Part shown: positions 1 through 10,814 of the stretch, in pieces
Layout: each line of letters starts with the position of its first letter
Numbering within the stretch: position 1 is the stretch's first letter
Source of the DNA: Bimuria novae-zelandiae CBS 107.79
Lineage: Eukaryota; Ascomycota; Dothideomycetes; Pleosporales; Didymosphaeriaceae
Direction: 5' to 3'
Length of the DNA stretch: 33,736 nt
Assembly: GCA_010015655.1 (NCBI GenBank)
Contig: ML976789.1
Coordinates: 68,465-102,200 of the forward strand
Translations under genes and position numbers: made by a program
The notes under the pieces: model-generated
Database searches by the model: none
Seen by the model: only the letters and a program-made list of their open reading frames with translations
Told to the model about the DNA's origin: nothing

Positions 1-193
1 GCTTTCGTTTCTGGGCGTTGGCAACAGCCTGAGGGCGAGCACCTCTAGCGCGGTCGCGGATAGTTGATTCGGGGATATTGTACAGTCGCGCAGCCTGACG
101 GCGACTTCTAACCTGCTTAGTCTGAATCGCCTGCATTGATAAAGCTAGTCTGCCTTCTTTCTGGAGTTGCTGGGTGTCCTGTGTGGCTGGCAT
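1..193 (-). CDS. pogo-family transposase, N-terminal 64 codons (partial)
   Basis: Start of the DDE transposase of copy A2. The ATG is at 193-191 and the frame stays open to the window edge. Its 64 residues equal the first 64 of the intact 538-residue transposase at 17946-19562. They cover the start of the DNA-binding region: a psq-like helix-turn-helix with a STIRDR motif near residues 48-53, which in this family recognises the terminal repeats. Whether this copy is complete cannot be judged here, because the catalytic domain lies outside the window. Confidence 0.9.
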   Translation of the reverse strand, partial: MPATQDTQQLQKEGRLALSMQAIQTKQVRSRRQAARLYNIPESTIRDRARGARPQAVANAQKRK

Positions 194-275
194 CGTGGGT
201 GTTGTGTAGAGACGCGTCGTGATTTTGGTGGGGTGCGCGGATGACTGGTGTGCGCGGATGACTGGTGGAACACGT
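1..275 (-). mobile_element. Fot1/pogo element copy A2, truncated by window edge
   Basis: This is the 5' end of a DNA transposon in minus orientation. Read as reverse complement it matches positions 17864-18138 of the complete element A, and I saw no mismatch over the 275 bases. The outer end is the 49-base terminal inverted repeat (227-275), holding two tandem copies of a 17-base unit (CACCAGTCATCCGCGCA). It is followed by a TA at 276-277, the expected target-site duplication. The rest lies left of the window. The copy is undamaged although it is inserted in AT-rich, RIP-altered DNA, so it arrived late. Confidence 0.93.
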
Positions 276-347
276 TAAGCCTCCTAAATTTTAACTTAAC
301 TATTAGGTATTAGGATAATTAAGTCTTGCACTTTTTATTAAGTACTA

Positions 348-393
348 CCGTATCTTAGCAGTTAGTGCACCACGTTAGTTAGTGCACCACCCC
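348..393 (+). repeat. left terminal inverted repeat of element B
   Basis: 46 bases beginning CCGTATCTTAGCAG and ending GCACCACCCC. Inside are two direct copies of AGTTAGTGCACCAC spaced 17 bases apart. It pairs with 8179-8224 in inverted orientation. Confidence 0.9.
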
Positions 394-1297
394 ATTAAAA
401 TCGCTTAGCTAGTAACATAAGGCTACTAAGCTACCTATAATTAATATTATTATAAGATTTTCTAGAGTTAAGGTCTCTAAGGCCTATAGATAATTACTAG
501 CTACTTAAACTATTAATATCTACTTAGGATTCTAATTATTTAGCCACTGCGTAACTTTAACGTAGATATAATAGTTAAGGTCTTATTAATATCTACAGTC
601 TTATGCTAAGGCTATTTTTTTAATAGCTTTACTAAAAGGCTTTAAGATATTCTTACTACTTCATTTAAATATTTTAATACGTTTTTAAAATTAACTTTAT
701 GCCTTATAAGCCTATTACTTAAGGCGTTACTTAACTAGTATTAGCCCTCTATTTTACGCGTATATCTTTAGTATCTGCTTAAGTAACACACCTCTCCTAG
801 AGTAGCCTTATTTTAAGCTACTAGCTAGCCTAACAGACTTCTACTTACTTACTTTTTTAAAACTATAATTACTACTATTTAGTATCTTTTTAGTGTTAAT
901 AATAGCGGGCCTGCTATATGCTATAAGGTAATTAAAAAATAGCTTTACTATAATACTTATTTAGCTAATTAAAAAGTAGAAGTTTATTTTACGTTAAGTG
1001 TTTCTTCTACGTTGCTAGAGTCTTTTACAGGCCTTTATTTTTATACTTTAGAAGTTACTTTTATATAAAGATAAAGTATATAGTTTAACTTAGCCTCTTA
1101 GTCTTATTACTATCCCCTATATTAATAATAGTCTTTAGAAGCTTATTAATCTTTCTTTAATATAAAGCACTAAGTACTAAGGTTAAGCTTTTTTATAATT
1201 ATTAATAAAAAGCTATAGTCTAATTAAATCACTTAAGGATAATTATTAAATCTAGCGGAGAGATATCTATAGCTTTAAAGGCCTAAAGAATTAATAG

Positions 1298-1753
1298 TGT
1301 TAGGATCTGAACGAGCGGCAGTAAAGGAGGGCCAACGGCGGCCATGGCGGGGTAACCCATAGTGGGACCGCACTACCGAGGTCACGTGATGTACCCTCAC
1401 GCCAAGCCACACCATCACGCCAAGACAGTGATGGCAGTACCATCACTGATGCCAGTACCATCAGACCAAGGTCATGATGGCACAAAAACGGGTGATGACA
1501 GAAGAAAGCCTACGGGTATATAGAGAGCTCGAATATCCCTCTGGATATGCGTGTTCAACCTGTTTATCAATCTATCGTTTGGATCTGAATAAGCAACCTT
1601 GTTAATTTGATTATACTATACACACCTTCAATACCAACGCCCTCAGTGACAGGCGCAAGCTATCACTACAACCCTCTCCCGTCCTACCAGTACTCCTGCC
1701 CGAGAACCAACCTTAGCCCCTTAGAGAATAGCTACCTCTTTGGGATCTTAACA
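1298..1753. repeat. solo LTR (456 bp) inside element B
   Basis: It begins TGTTAGGATCTG and ends GATCTTAACA, giving inverted ends of about ten bases. It is flanked by identical 5-base duplications AATAG at 1293-1297 and 1754-1758. No internal retrotransposon sequence is attached, so it is a solo LTR left after LTR-LTR recombination. Inside are a TATA-like GGGTATATAGAG near 1514 and two tandem 18-base copies at 1429-1446 and 1447-1464 (TGATGGCAGTACCATCAC, then TGATGCCAGTACCATCAG). It is much less AT-rich than its surroundings, so it probably inserted after RIP of element B. The family (Gypsy or Copia) cannot be decided. Confidence 0.85.
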
Positions 1754-1758
1754 AATAG

Positions 1759-2296
1759 CTACCTTATAGTGTTAACTTAGGCCCCTTAAAACAGGCGAAA
1801 GAAGTCTTTTTAGTAATTAAAGCTAGTTTCTAGCTATTTTATAAAAAGGCTAATAGCTTATTTAACTACGCTATTAATAGGGGCTTAATGACGTAGACAT
1901 CTAGAGGCTATAACGTATAGGTTAAATAAGGTAGATAGATAGCTAATAGGATCTTATTGTAATTATAATAGTTAATAAAATTTATAGTAACATAAGATCT
2001 ATAGCTATTAAAAATTAAGAATTAATATAATTATCTTGCTTTAGCTTTTATAAGACAATTAAACACTTGCTCTAACTATATAAGGCCTATTTAATTATTT
2101 AATTAGTTACATTTAAATACTATAATAAAAATCTAATAGTATTAAGAATTAAGATCCTCGACCTAACTTAATTATATATTTATAGAGGTGGCCTGATAGA
2201 TAAGAGCTAAGACAGATCCGTCGGCGCATATACAGGCGATAAGCGATATCTACTCACGGTTACTATCCTGGATAGCTTGCCTTACAGCCTTGCTCT
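1759..2296 (-). pseudogene. Fot1/pogo transposase, C-terminal half (element B)
   Basis: Continuation of the element B transposase on the far side of the Copia insertion. The minus-strand reading near 2180-2260 gives DSNRE, then ISLIACICADGS and LIYQA, matching the DDE_1 core of Fot1 enzymes (family form DGNREW ... LACICADGT ... LIYQ). Further on come LLIFxSxxSYV and a PLDV motif, where the second and third catalytic aspartates belong. TAG replaces Trp codons and TAA replaces Gln codons, as RIP predicts. The solo LTR at 1298-1753 separates it from the 3' part at 394-1297. Confidence 0.75.
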
Positions 2297-2301
2297 GGTA
2301 T

Positions 2302-2509
2302 TGTCAGATTAGAGGGTAGTTTTATAAGATAAAGAAGGATGATTGATTGATCGTTGTTCTCCTGCTGTGGGAGGTAGCATCTATATAACCATAAAGATAT
2401 CCCTTGCTTTATTGTGGAATGTATCTCATGCAAGGGAGGAATATATCTTATGCAAGGGTACAAGTGCGCCAGCCACCTTGCAGAATACAAGGGACCATGT
2501 AATTGGACA
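2302..2509 (-). repeat. 3' LTR of Copia 1
   Basis: 208 bases. Compared with the 5' LTR at 7391-7598 I counted about 17 differences, all transitions (C/T or G/A), which is what RIP produces. Identity is about 92 percent by eye. Confidence 0.93.
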
Positions 2510-2933
2510 CACCCCCTTAGCTTAGGCTTATGCTTAAGCTAGAGACTATCTGTTAATAAGTAGACAGACTTATCTTTTATAGTTTAGTTTTAAAAGCCTC
2601 TATTCTTTGCTCTAGCTTAAGCAGGTTAATTTCTTTATTAGTGATCTTATCCTTAATCTCTGCAAGTCCTAGTTTATCTAGAAACTTGCTCTATTTGTTG
2701 GCTGGCAGGGCCTTTGTAAGTCTATCTGCAACCATGTCTTCCGAGCGTTAATAGTCTACCTTAATTGTCCCTAGTGCGACTTCTTGTCTCAGCTAGTAAT
2801 TATAGATATCTATATAACGGAGCTTTGTCTGCAGCTTAGTAATCTCTTCGGTAATAAGTTGGATTGTTTGCTAATTATTATAATTAATAGTAATAAGGGA
2901 ATCGCTAAGGTTAATCTTCAGCTCCTTTAGTAA

Positions 2934-5900
2934 TTAGGATATAAATAGAGCCTCTTTAGCAACCTGCGAGAGAGCTAGTAATTCGGCCTCTATAGTTAAT
3001 GTAGTGACTGTATCTTGCTTATTTGCTTTCCAGGCAATTAGACTGCTAAATAGCTTAATAATGTATCCTTGCGAGCTCTTGCGGTCGAGCGTATTATTAG
3101 TAAAGGATGCATCGCTTGCCACTTCTAAAGTATCTACACCCCTGAACTAAAGACCTAGTAATCTAGTATTAGCAAGATAGAGGAGAACTTGGTTAGCAGC
3201 CACTTAGTAATCTTTGCTTAGGTTTGACAAGAATCGTAATAGTTAAAAACTTACAAAGGCAATATCCGGTCGCGTGGTCACTACAGCGTAGAGGATTAAA
3301 CCTATCTTTCGCTAATATTAATTAACTTCAGTCTTGCTAGCGAGCCCTAAGCGTGGGAGCAGTTTGACTGCTGCCATCGGGGTATCGTGGCGAATCTCAT
3401 GGTAATCAACAAGGCGTGATATTTTGTCAATATATAAAGCTTAGGATAGCCAGAGATTTCAATTTGGTCGATCCCTAATGACTTCGACTCCCAGAAACCA
3501 CTGTAGGTCATTGCCACTAGTGAGTGTAAATTTAGTTCTTATTGCTACTAGAGCAGTTTTAGCAGCTTGCTTCTATAACTTATTGTAAGCAATAATAAGG
3601 TTATCTACATAGAAAAAGATAATAATGCCATCCTTAATAAGACAGCATGGCTCGTGGGGCACTGTTTCAAAGCCAATATCGCGGAGCGTTAATGTAAACT
3701 CTCTCTGCTAAAGTAGTGGAGATATGCGCAGTCCGTAGAGGGCTTTATGTAGTTAGAGAACTGTGCCTGCTCGAGAGTAGCCGCGGGGCATTCTTATGTA
3801 GATTTCTCTGTCCAGTTTTGCGTAAACGAAAGCGTTAGTAACGTCGTGTTAGATAAGCTCTAAGTTAAATTAAGCTATAATTACTATAAGCATATAAAAG
3901 GATCGTCTTATAAGCGTTGCGGCGTAGGTTTCTTGCGATATAAGATGTCTTTATTAGTTACCTCTTACAACTAGTTATGCCTTGCACTTCTGTAGCCGAT
4001 AGTATTTATTAAACTTGTAGGTATATACCTATATATAATTAAGGATCTAATGTCCTACTGCTTTCACTAGGGAGGTGGCTACCTTACTCCAGGACTTTAT
4101 CTCACGGTAACTCTAAAGATAGGATTTCTCGGCTTCTTTCTACAAGTAATGTAGTAGATAATCCTCGAGTTTATCTTTGCAGGTAGGTAGTTCTAGTAGT
4201 AAGCTTTAGTAAGGTTTCTTACTAGCAACGATCATGCGCTTTAGCTATGCCTTATTAAGCATCTTTTTATTAATAAGACCACGGGGTCCTGCTTCTATAC
4301 CTGCTATAAAGGCGGTGGCCTAAGGGCTCGTCTATCGTTGCCTAGTCTACACTATTAGAGATAGTTTAGCTTAATTGCCTCCTGCTATTAGTTATGCAAG
4401 GAGTGTTACTAGTAGTAGCGTTAAGGGAGGCGTTAAATATTCGTACCTAACTTTCCTGCCTTACCTATACTTAAGAGCTCCTTTAACCTCTTCCTCTAAC
4501 GCTTTACTAATTATTTTATCCTTAAAAAAGGACTTAGTAGCTTACTCTTATTAAGGTAAGGAAGGTAACTCTACTAATCGCACCTAGGCTACTATTTCTT
4601 CTAATATACTATATATAAGGTTATCTATTAGGTCTTTAGTTTAGCCTAAGAACATAGTATCCTCGTCGAAAATTACGTCGCGAGTACTAATTGTCTTTGC
4701 TAAGGAGGGGATCTATATCCTCTAGATATTAGTTAATCTATAGCCAACTAGATAGCCTATCCAAGCTTTAGGGTCCAGCCGCTGGAGCTTGCTCTTGCCA
4801 CGTTTAGTATTATTAGTTATAGCGAAGGCTTTGCAGCTATAGGCTTTTAAGTAAGTTTAATTTAGCTTCTTTAGTTAGGTGACAACGCCGTTCTAAAAAG
4901 CTACTATTATAAAAAACACTTTATATAGTAATCGCTATTAATTAGCGTAGTTTAGGGTTTAATTATAGAGGTAGACTGCAGCTTAGGTAATCTTAGGCTA
5001 TATCTACTAAGGTAAGTTAGAGTTAAGTCGCATCGCACGCGCTTTTTTCTTAATTACACCCCCTAAGCGCTTAGCCCCTCTATTTTATGCTTAAGTATTA
5101 GGTGCTAAGGGCTTAATCTTAATCCCCTGCGCTAAGCACTACTTCTTAACGTTTACCTTAATAGAGAAAATCTTATTGTTAGATTTAATTACTTTTACTA
5201 TAGTATTGTATTATACTTTTATAAATAGTATAAAAGTGCTAAGTTACTTAATAATAGATCGTGCTAGGCGATTATCCTTAAAGTAGAAGTCCTATGCAAA
5301 GCCAGAGAATTAATTAGTAATTAGTATTTAGCTCTTCTCTCTTATTAAGCTTTCTACTTCGTAGTTGTAAAAATTAATTGCGACTCGCTTGCTAAGGCTT
5401 TTAGTTAGCTCCCTAGCTTGCTAGCGTATTTACTATTTTAGTTTTACTTTGCCGCAGGCGTCACACTTAATAGTAGGGAGGCCTTTAATCCTCACCCCCT
5501 TAGATTACTATACGAGGTGTTTAAGAGCCTAAGGGCCTAGATAGCCTAATCGTTAGTGCTAGGTTAATGCGTCTGCCTTCTACGGTCTTCGTTTGGTGCG
5601 TGTGTTAGTCTTGTAGGTGGCATGTGCAGCTTCAGTAGGAGTGTCTACAGGCCTTATCTTGTGTTCTAACACCCACTATCTATGCAACTCTTAAAGTTCT
5701 GCTAGTATAGTGTTGTCTCTTCTCCTTAGAGTTGTTAGGTTTGCCCTTATGTCCCACCAAAGGCCTTGCCTCCGGAGTAATTAGAACGATACAAAGTTGC
5801 AGAGTAGATTAGGGCAATAGGTAACATTATCTAGCTATATTATTTAATTACTACTTACACTTCGTACGTTAAGATAGACGCTCCTGTATCCTTTAATCTA

Positions 5901-7345
5901 TATTTATGTATTCCCTGCCTATATGAAGTCTCCTGGCGCTGGTAGCCAGTATAAGACAAAGCGATCAATGTCATTAAAGATATAACAGGTTGTGCCTGAA
6001 TCGAGTATAGCTAAGCATCGTAGTAGGTACGTGTTTAGGTTAGTGTAAATAGAGGCAGCGTTAAAGCTTACTAGGATTTTAGTAATCTTGCGTCTATCTA
6101 GTTACTTATTATTAGCCTTAGTAATTCGAGTTGGAGTGGGAGTATGCGATAATTTAATTCTAGGTGTTTAAGACCTTAGTCTTTTTACTATTCTTAACTT
6201 CTCTTAGAAGTTAGTATCATGTTCTAGCCTAAGCTTAACTAGCTTTACTATAAGAGGGTTTGCTCTAAACTAGTCTAGCTACTTATTTAAAAAGGCATAG
6301 AAATAGTCTTAAAGACTATAGCGTAGGTTATAAGCAGGGTAATAATTATTACTAACTACTATTAGCTTAAGGCTTTAAGGCGACTACTTAGATTTAGTAC
6401 GTTAATTATTATTTTATTATTTATAATTCCGAGATCTTCCCCGACTTTTAGATAATACTACTTTATCTATAAGAGAGGCGTCCCTATCTATAGCCTGAAT
6501 AGATTCACTGTTAGCGAGAGATAAACCTGCAGCAGCAAAAGCGCCCTTTTATTTGCCCTTAATCAGGTGCTACAGGATTATGTAGTCTTAGAAGAGTTTT
6601 ATTATATGCTTCCGTAAGATAGCTACATCCTTGCTTCTATATTGCTAGAAGGTCGTTACCTACATAGGTGCGACATAGACAACTGCCTTTATAAAGTCTT
6701 CTTTAACTAAGTCTAGCCTTTAAAGTTCTGTAACGTAATTAGTCTTTGCTTCTATAGCTGCGTGATCGTACTTAGGTAGCTATATAGCCTATAATCTAGC
6801 TATTCTTATTAGTTTAAGAGCTTCTTGGTATCTTGCCCTTGCTCGTCGATGTTCGTCTTAATAGTCAACCCTAACTGTAATTGTAAGGTTATTAATCCAT
6901 TGCTTTATTATTTCTCTAGGAATATAGCAGTTGTTCTGCAGATGCGCGGAGATCGTTAATTAGAGAAAGGTGACCACCTTATCGAGGTCTACCTTTTCTT
7001 CCTAATAGGCTCGATCCATGATCTTGTAGATCTCGAGCCGTTCTTTATAATAGTCGCTATCATCTCTGTATGCTTTCGCGCCTGCCGTTAATAGATAGGA
7101 TGGCAATGTTGGCACGTTATTTGGGTTCGCAGTCATGTAGGCGGCGCTCAGTTAGTAGTTACTTATCAGCGGAGGCACTGGCATCGCGGGTTTCTGCTTT
7201 GGTTCATCTGTCAGCGCTGGGTCGATAATACTCTAGACCTTCAGGAATTAGCATCTTGTTTTAAGCTGTTTAAGCCATGGCGTGTAATTCGTGTAGTTAG
7301 TCAGGATCACTGTAGGATCTCTAAGAGTCGATAGGGCCATTGCGA
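2934..7345 (-). pseudogene. Copia 1 gag-pol polyprotein remnant
   Basis: Read on the minus strand from an ATG near 7345, the frame gives a Copia gag start (MALSTLRDPTV), the aspartic protease motif LDSGTTC near 6010, an integrase zinc-binding region near 5460-5560 (RLGYLGP ... CDACGK), and reverse transcriptase with FYVDN near 3605. That last motif should be YVDD, so a catalytic aspartate has become asparagine. The RNase H piece at 2934-3122 is stop-free for 62 codons (SSQGYIIKLF ... EAELLALS). Dozens of TAG and TAA codons, mostly at Trp and Gln positions, break the frame. No functional protein is expected. Confidence 0.9.
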
Positions 7346-7390
7346 TTAGCTTAATAAGGTAGTATTAGTTAAGGTAGTGAGACTCTTAAT

Positions 7391-7598
7391 TGTTAGATTA
7401 GAGGGTAGTTTTATAAGATGAAGAAGGATGATTAATTAATCGTTGTTCTCCTATTGTGGGAGGTAGCATTTATATAACTATAAAGATATCTCTTACTTTG
7501 TTGTGGAATGTATCTTATGCAAGGGAGGAATGTATCTCATGCAAGGGTACAAGTGCGCCAGCCACCTTACAGAATGCAAGGGACCATGTAATCGGACA
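7391..7598 (-). repeat. 5' LTR of Copia 1
   Basis: 208 bases, partner of 2302-2509. On the minus strand it is followed by TTAAGAGTCT, which weakly resembles a RIP-altered primer-binding site for the initiator tRNA anticodon arm (family form TTATGAGCCC). That assignment is tentative. Confidence 0.93.
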
Positions 7599-7603
7599 GG
7601 TAT

Positions 7604-8100
7604 AGAGGCCTATTAAAGATCCTCTTTGTGCGGGACGTGATGCTAAGTAGGATACCTTTTTTATCTATATTATACGTATAGTAAGGCTTAATTTAATACT
7701 GCTTAATCTTTTACTATAGAAGATTAAAAAGGAGCTTATACTTAGCTAAAGAATTAGTTTTAAAACAATTACTATTAATACTAGTTATTTATTAAGATAT
7801 TAAGGATTTAGCGTTATAACTAATAAAGTAATTAATTTATAATAAGCTAACTTCCTTTTTAGTAATAGTAAAGGTAAAGCGTTATATTATCTACTATATA
7901 GGTAGAAGGCCACGCTTAGTAAGGCGTTTAATATATTATAATACTCTAATTCTTATTCTAGGCTAAGATTTTAACATATAAAGTTAGTAGCTATACGCGC
8001 CTATATGACGGGTTAGTGCCTACGTATTAACGTAGTATATATAATACTATATTCTTTTATAACTTATTTATATAAGAAAAATTCTTTTAGCTTTTATAAT
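7604..8100 (-). pseudogene. Fot1/pogo transposase, N-terminal half (element B)
   Basis: The minus strand here reads, through many TAA/TAG stops, as the N-terminal and first catalytic part of a Fot1-type transposase. Near 7610-7690 the decayed peptide contains YNIDKKGILL followed by RAKRIF. This matches the family's YNMDEKGFLLG ... KRIF block that carries the first catalytic aspartate. The reading is cut by the Copia element at 7598. The C-terminal half resumes at 2296. It cannot make a working enzyme. Confidence 0.75.
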
Positions 8101-8178
8101 TTAATTGCTATAATCGCAGCTTTAATTAGATCTATATTAGTAGAGATGCGGCGCGTTAAAGTTAAGGTGTTACATGGT

Positions 8179-8224
8179 GGGGTGGTGCACTAACTAACGT
8201 GGTGCACTAACTGCCAAGATACGG
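8179..8224 (-). repeat. right terminal inverted repeat of element B
   Basis: Inverted copy of 348-393 with one visible mismatch, beginning GGGGTGGTGCAC and ending AAGATACGG, directly followed by the TA duplication at 8225-8226. Confidence 0.9.
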
Positions 8225-8226
8225 TA

Positions 8227-8741
8227 TAGACTTTGCTAAAAGCTTTATATATAGGTTAAAAGGACTCTAAGCTTATAGAGTAACTCTAGTAGAGCTTAAC
8301 GTCTCTATTATATAATCCCTTATAAAGCCAGCCTAATAATTAAGTATAATTTTAGCCTAACGTAGAGTGCCCTTTATAATTAACTTAGCGTTGTTAACAG
8401 CGTACCTGCACTAGCTAGGTATACTGGCCATGGCGCAGACGCCGCTGGAGCTCCTTTTAACGTATTTTTTTTGCCATAGTTGCGTATAGTTGGGCAGAGC
8501 TTCTTCTAGCGATTAAGCAGTGTAGTAATCTCACGCACCCTGCGGCGGGCGACTAGCGCCTCGGCGGCAGCCAGGTCATTGACTTTACGCTCCTCCACCA
8601 TACGGCGCGCGTTCTAAGCGTATATTAGGCCTCTGCTGGTGTTAATTAGGCGCCTCGTACGCCTACGGCGCTTAGCTTTAGCTTATATAGCTACCTCTAT
8701 ACGCTAGAGTTAACGCCTAAGAGCCTTAGACGTGAGGGCTA
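8227..8741 (-). pseudogene. C-terminal remnant of another pogo transposase (element D)
   Basis: From 8741 down to about 8440 the minus strand reads as a basic, coiled-coil-like tail (AKAKRRRRTRRL, ARRMVEERKVNDL, EALVARRRVREITTLLNR), the usual C-terminus of fungal pogo transposases. Only a few TAG stops interrupt it. It is cut at 8740-8741 (TA) by the terminal repeat of element C. 8227-8440 is AT-rich and RIP-altered without a recognisable motif. Since element B ends at 8226, the sequence 278-345 on B's far side may be the rest of D. The rest of D's transposase was not found. Confidence 0.55.
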
Positions 8742-9118
8742 CCGTGTCTTGGCAGTCAGTGCGCAACATCACTTAATGCGCAACCCCGCGTGATAGCGCA
8801 CCTACTTTAACGCGCCACAACTCCACTAATATTGACCTAATTAACGCCGCGATAGTAGTAATTAAATTATAAAAAAAAAATATTTATTATATAATAAAAT
8901 TGTAAAATAATTTAGTATTATATATTTTATATTAATACGTAGGTACTAGCGTATCATGTAAGCGTGTATAATTATAAATACTTTACGCTATATACTTAGC
9001 CTATAATAAGAAAAATAGCTTTTATAATATATTAAACGCCTTACTAAACATAGCCTTTCTCTTATATAGTAAATAATATAGAACTTTGCGTCCTATATTA
9101 CTTAAAAGGACATAAGTA
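8742..9118 (+). mobile_element. truncated Fot1/pogo-like element C (5' end only)
   Basis: It starts at a TA (8740-8741) with CCGTGTCTTGGCAGTCAGTG and ends the repeat region in GCGCAACCCC, a 46-base terminal repeat that aligns base for base with that of element B and also has two motif copies 17 bases apart. The following RIP-altered, AT-rich sequence to 9116 resembles the reverse complement of about 7840-8150 of element B, for example TTAATACGTAGG and ATATTAAACGCCTTACTAA. The similarity stops where the mariner element begins. No matching right-hand terminal repeat was found in the window. Confidence 0.7.
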
Positions 9119-9153
9119 CAAAGGGTAATCTCAAAAAGTCGATGAATCACGTG
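9119..9153 (+). repeat. left TIR of the mariner element
   Basis: 35 bases; the inverted partner is 10815-10849. The inner end is the palindrome CACGTG. Confidence 0.92.
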
Positions 9154-9246
9154 CTGCAGGGATGTTAGCAGGGGTCGCAACACCAAACCTGTGCATCTCG
9201 ATTTCATCGAAAATAGGCGGACATACACCAAAATAAGATGTTCTAA

Positions 9247-10710
9247 TTATGCTGTAAAGTTATTCTCGCCACCTGCCTGCACACATTGCTCTGCAACATG
9301 CAGAAAGTAGTTAGGATGGAGCTTTTCAGCCATATATTGCCTGAGCTGCTCATCACTCTGCCACACTTGACGTACGTACTGCTCAGCAGCCTTCTTGGCA
9401 GCCTTGGAAGACAACTCGCACTCGTAACTCTGTAGGAAACCTTCTAGACGCCCAAAACAGCGCTCAATTGGGTGCAAATCGGGTGAATTAGGAGGGTGAG
9501 GGCCGAACTTGATTCCTAGAGCTTCAATTTCTGGCCTACAGTAACGTAGGCCCAGTGCGTGGAGGTGTACGTTGTCTTGAATCAAGTATACAATGGCGCC
9601 TGGGTTGTTCTCGCGTATAGAGCAATAGTAAGGAAAGACGCGGCACCTGAAGACCTTCTCCGCGTACCATATGCCGTTCATGCCCTTCCCTCCTTTGTAT
9701 ACAAAATCCTCTGTTTTGTAGAACTTCTCAGCGTTGAGTAGGTTCTTGGTGCCTGCGCGGAGAGCGCCTCCTTTCTTGCCAGCTGCCTTGTTGGCGGCCC
9801 TCGGACATCTGTTATTGTGAGCAATATTACTATTGATCTCACGGAGTTGCCTCTCCTCGTTGGTGCCAGCGACAATCGCGCGGGCGCGTTTAACCTTGAG
9901 GGCCTGTTTTGCCACCTGATTTGTATGGGCAACGCGTTGTATAAGGTCCTCGCGATCCTCATCGTCGTCTTGTGCCCAAACAACGCAAGGCCGTAGGTGG
10001 GCGAAGGTGGTATCAGTTGACGTAGCAGCGCAGATCATGAGGCTGAATTTGGGCGGCGTATAGGGCGTTGCGTAGAGACTACTGTCTCGTCCAACTGGGC
10101 GTGAAATCCTCTGCTTTCCGCCACGTATATTGCTGCCCCCAATGGCCTTTGAGGTCTCGTCGTAGCAGACGAAAATGAGGCGCGGAAAGCGTAGGTTGTA
10201 CTCATCAATCAGCCACTGGCTGTAGGAGAGTCGATTGTCTCTGTCGTCGCTGTCCAGCGCCGGTTTCTTGGGCCGAACTCCGCGTGTAATAGCGTACGGA
10301 TGCCCGTCGTCGCGGTGTTCTAGAGCGATCCTCTTGACAGTATTCTCTGAGAGCGTTATACCTGCCTCTGCGCAGACGTGCTGGACTGCCTCATGTACGC
10401 GATAAGTGCCAAATTGTATGATATTTTACCTCAACTCCGCGCTGAGCGAGCTTCCATTGCGTACCTTCGGTTTGCGCCCTGTACGCAGAGATCTGCTAGT
10501 AGGTACAGCGGCCAGCAGGTGTCGTAGAGAATCTCCTTCAGCAGCTTTTTCGACGCGTTTGTAGGCCGCGCAGGCGCCCGAGACAGAGATGCCGAGTAGC
10601 GACGAGATTTCTGGCCATGTAAGGCCGTTTTGAGCGCGGAAAGCGATGAGTGCGCCTATTTGAGCGTCAGAGAGTGGCGTAGGGCCTTTTTTCGGCCGTA
10701 AATCAGTCAT
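9247..10710 (-). pseudogene. Tc1/mariner transposase (DDE_3 type) with one in-frame stop
   Basis: A DDE transposase that would cut and paste its element at TA sites. The frame runs from ATG at 10710 to the stop at 9247, 488 codons, broken only by TAA at codon 95 (10428-10426). Residues about 14-55 form the N-terminal helix-turn-helix (LTWPEISSLLGIS). After the stop the same frame continues with a second DNA-binding stretch, then the three acidic residues: D184 (VCYDETS), D379 (LIQDNVHLHA) and E416 (SPDLHPIER), with 36 residues between the last two. The downstream ORF starting at 10038 lacks D184, so neither fragment alone should be active. A C-to-T change of CAA or CGA-type codons would explain the stop. 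Apart from it the gene looks fresh. Confidence 0.88.
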
Positions 10711-10814
10711 ATTGGGTGAGAAAGTAGGTGTGAAAGTGTAAGTAGCAACGCGTCGGAAGGCCGGGGCTCTATGGCCTAGCGCAAGTTTTAGCGCCTCTTG
10801 GCGCTCGATTTGGT

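Larger units (their letters stand above)
2302..7598 (-). mobile_element. Ty1/Copia retrotransposon 1, complete but RIP-damaged
   Basis: A full LTR element of 5297 bases in minus orientation. The two 208-base LTRs (2302-2509 and 7391-7598) start and end with the standard TG/CA. Both flanks carry the 5-base duplication GGTAT (2297-2301 and 7599-7603). On the minus strand a G-rich polypurine tract (2512-2516, five Gs followed by TG) lies directly before the 3' LTR. The order gag, protease, integrase, reverse transcriptase, RNase H identifies Copia. It is inserted in the transposase of element B. Confidence 0.95.
348..8224 (-). mobile_element. Fot1/pogo-like element B, RIP-damaged, hosting nested insertions
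   Basis: The element is bounded by 46-base inverted repeats at 348-393 and 8179-8224 and by TA at 346-347 and 8225-8226. The repeats differ at one base that I could see (TCTTAGCAG against TCTTGGCAG), a G-to-A change of RIP type. Without its two insertions (solo LTR 1298-1753 and Copia element 2302-7598) the element is about 2.1 kb, normal for Fot1/pogo. The transposase reads on the minus strand and is riddled with stops. The remaining AT-rich parts, 394-1297, 1759-2296 and 7604-8178, belong to it; 394-1297 holds nothing else I can recognise. Confidence 0.88.

Noticed and set aside
1300..1485. 61-codon minus-strand frame in the solo LTR
   Set aside because: It lies wholly inside the LTR, overlaps its tandem motif and shows no coding features.
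10330..10428. GTAAAA at the mariner stop as an intron donor
   Set aside because: The first nearby AG acceptors leave the wrong phase, and the sequence right after the stop continues the same frame with a sensible DNA-binding region.
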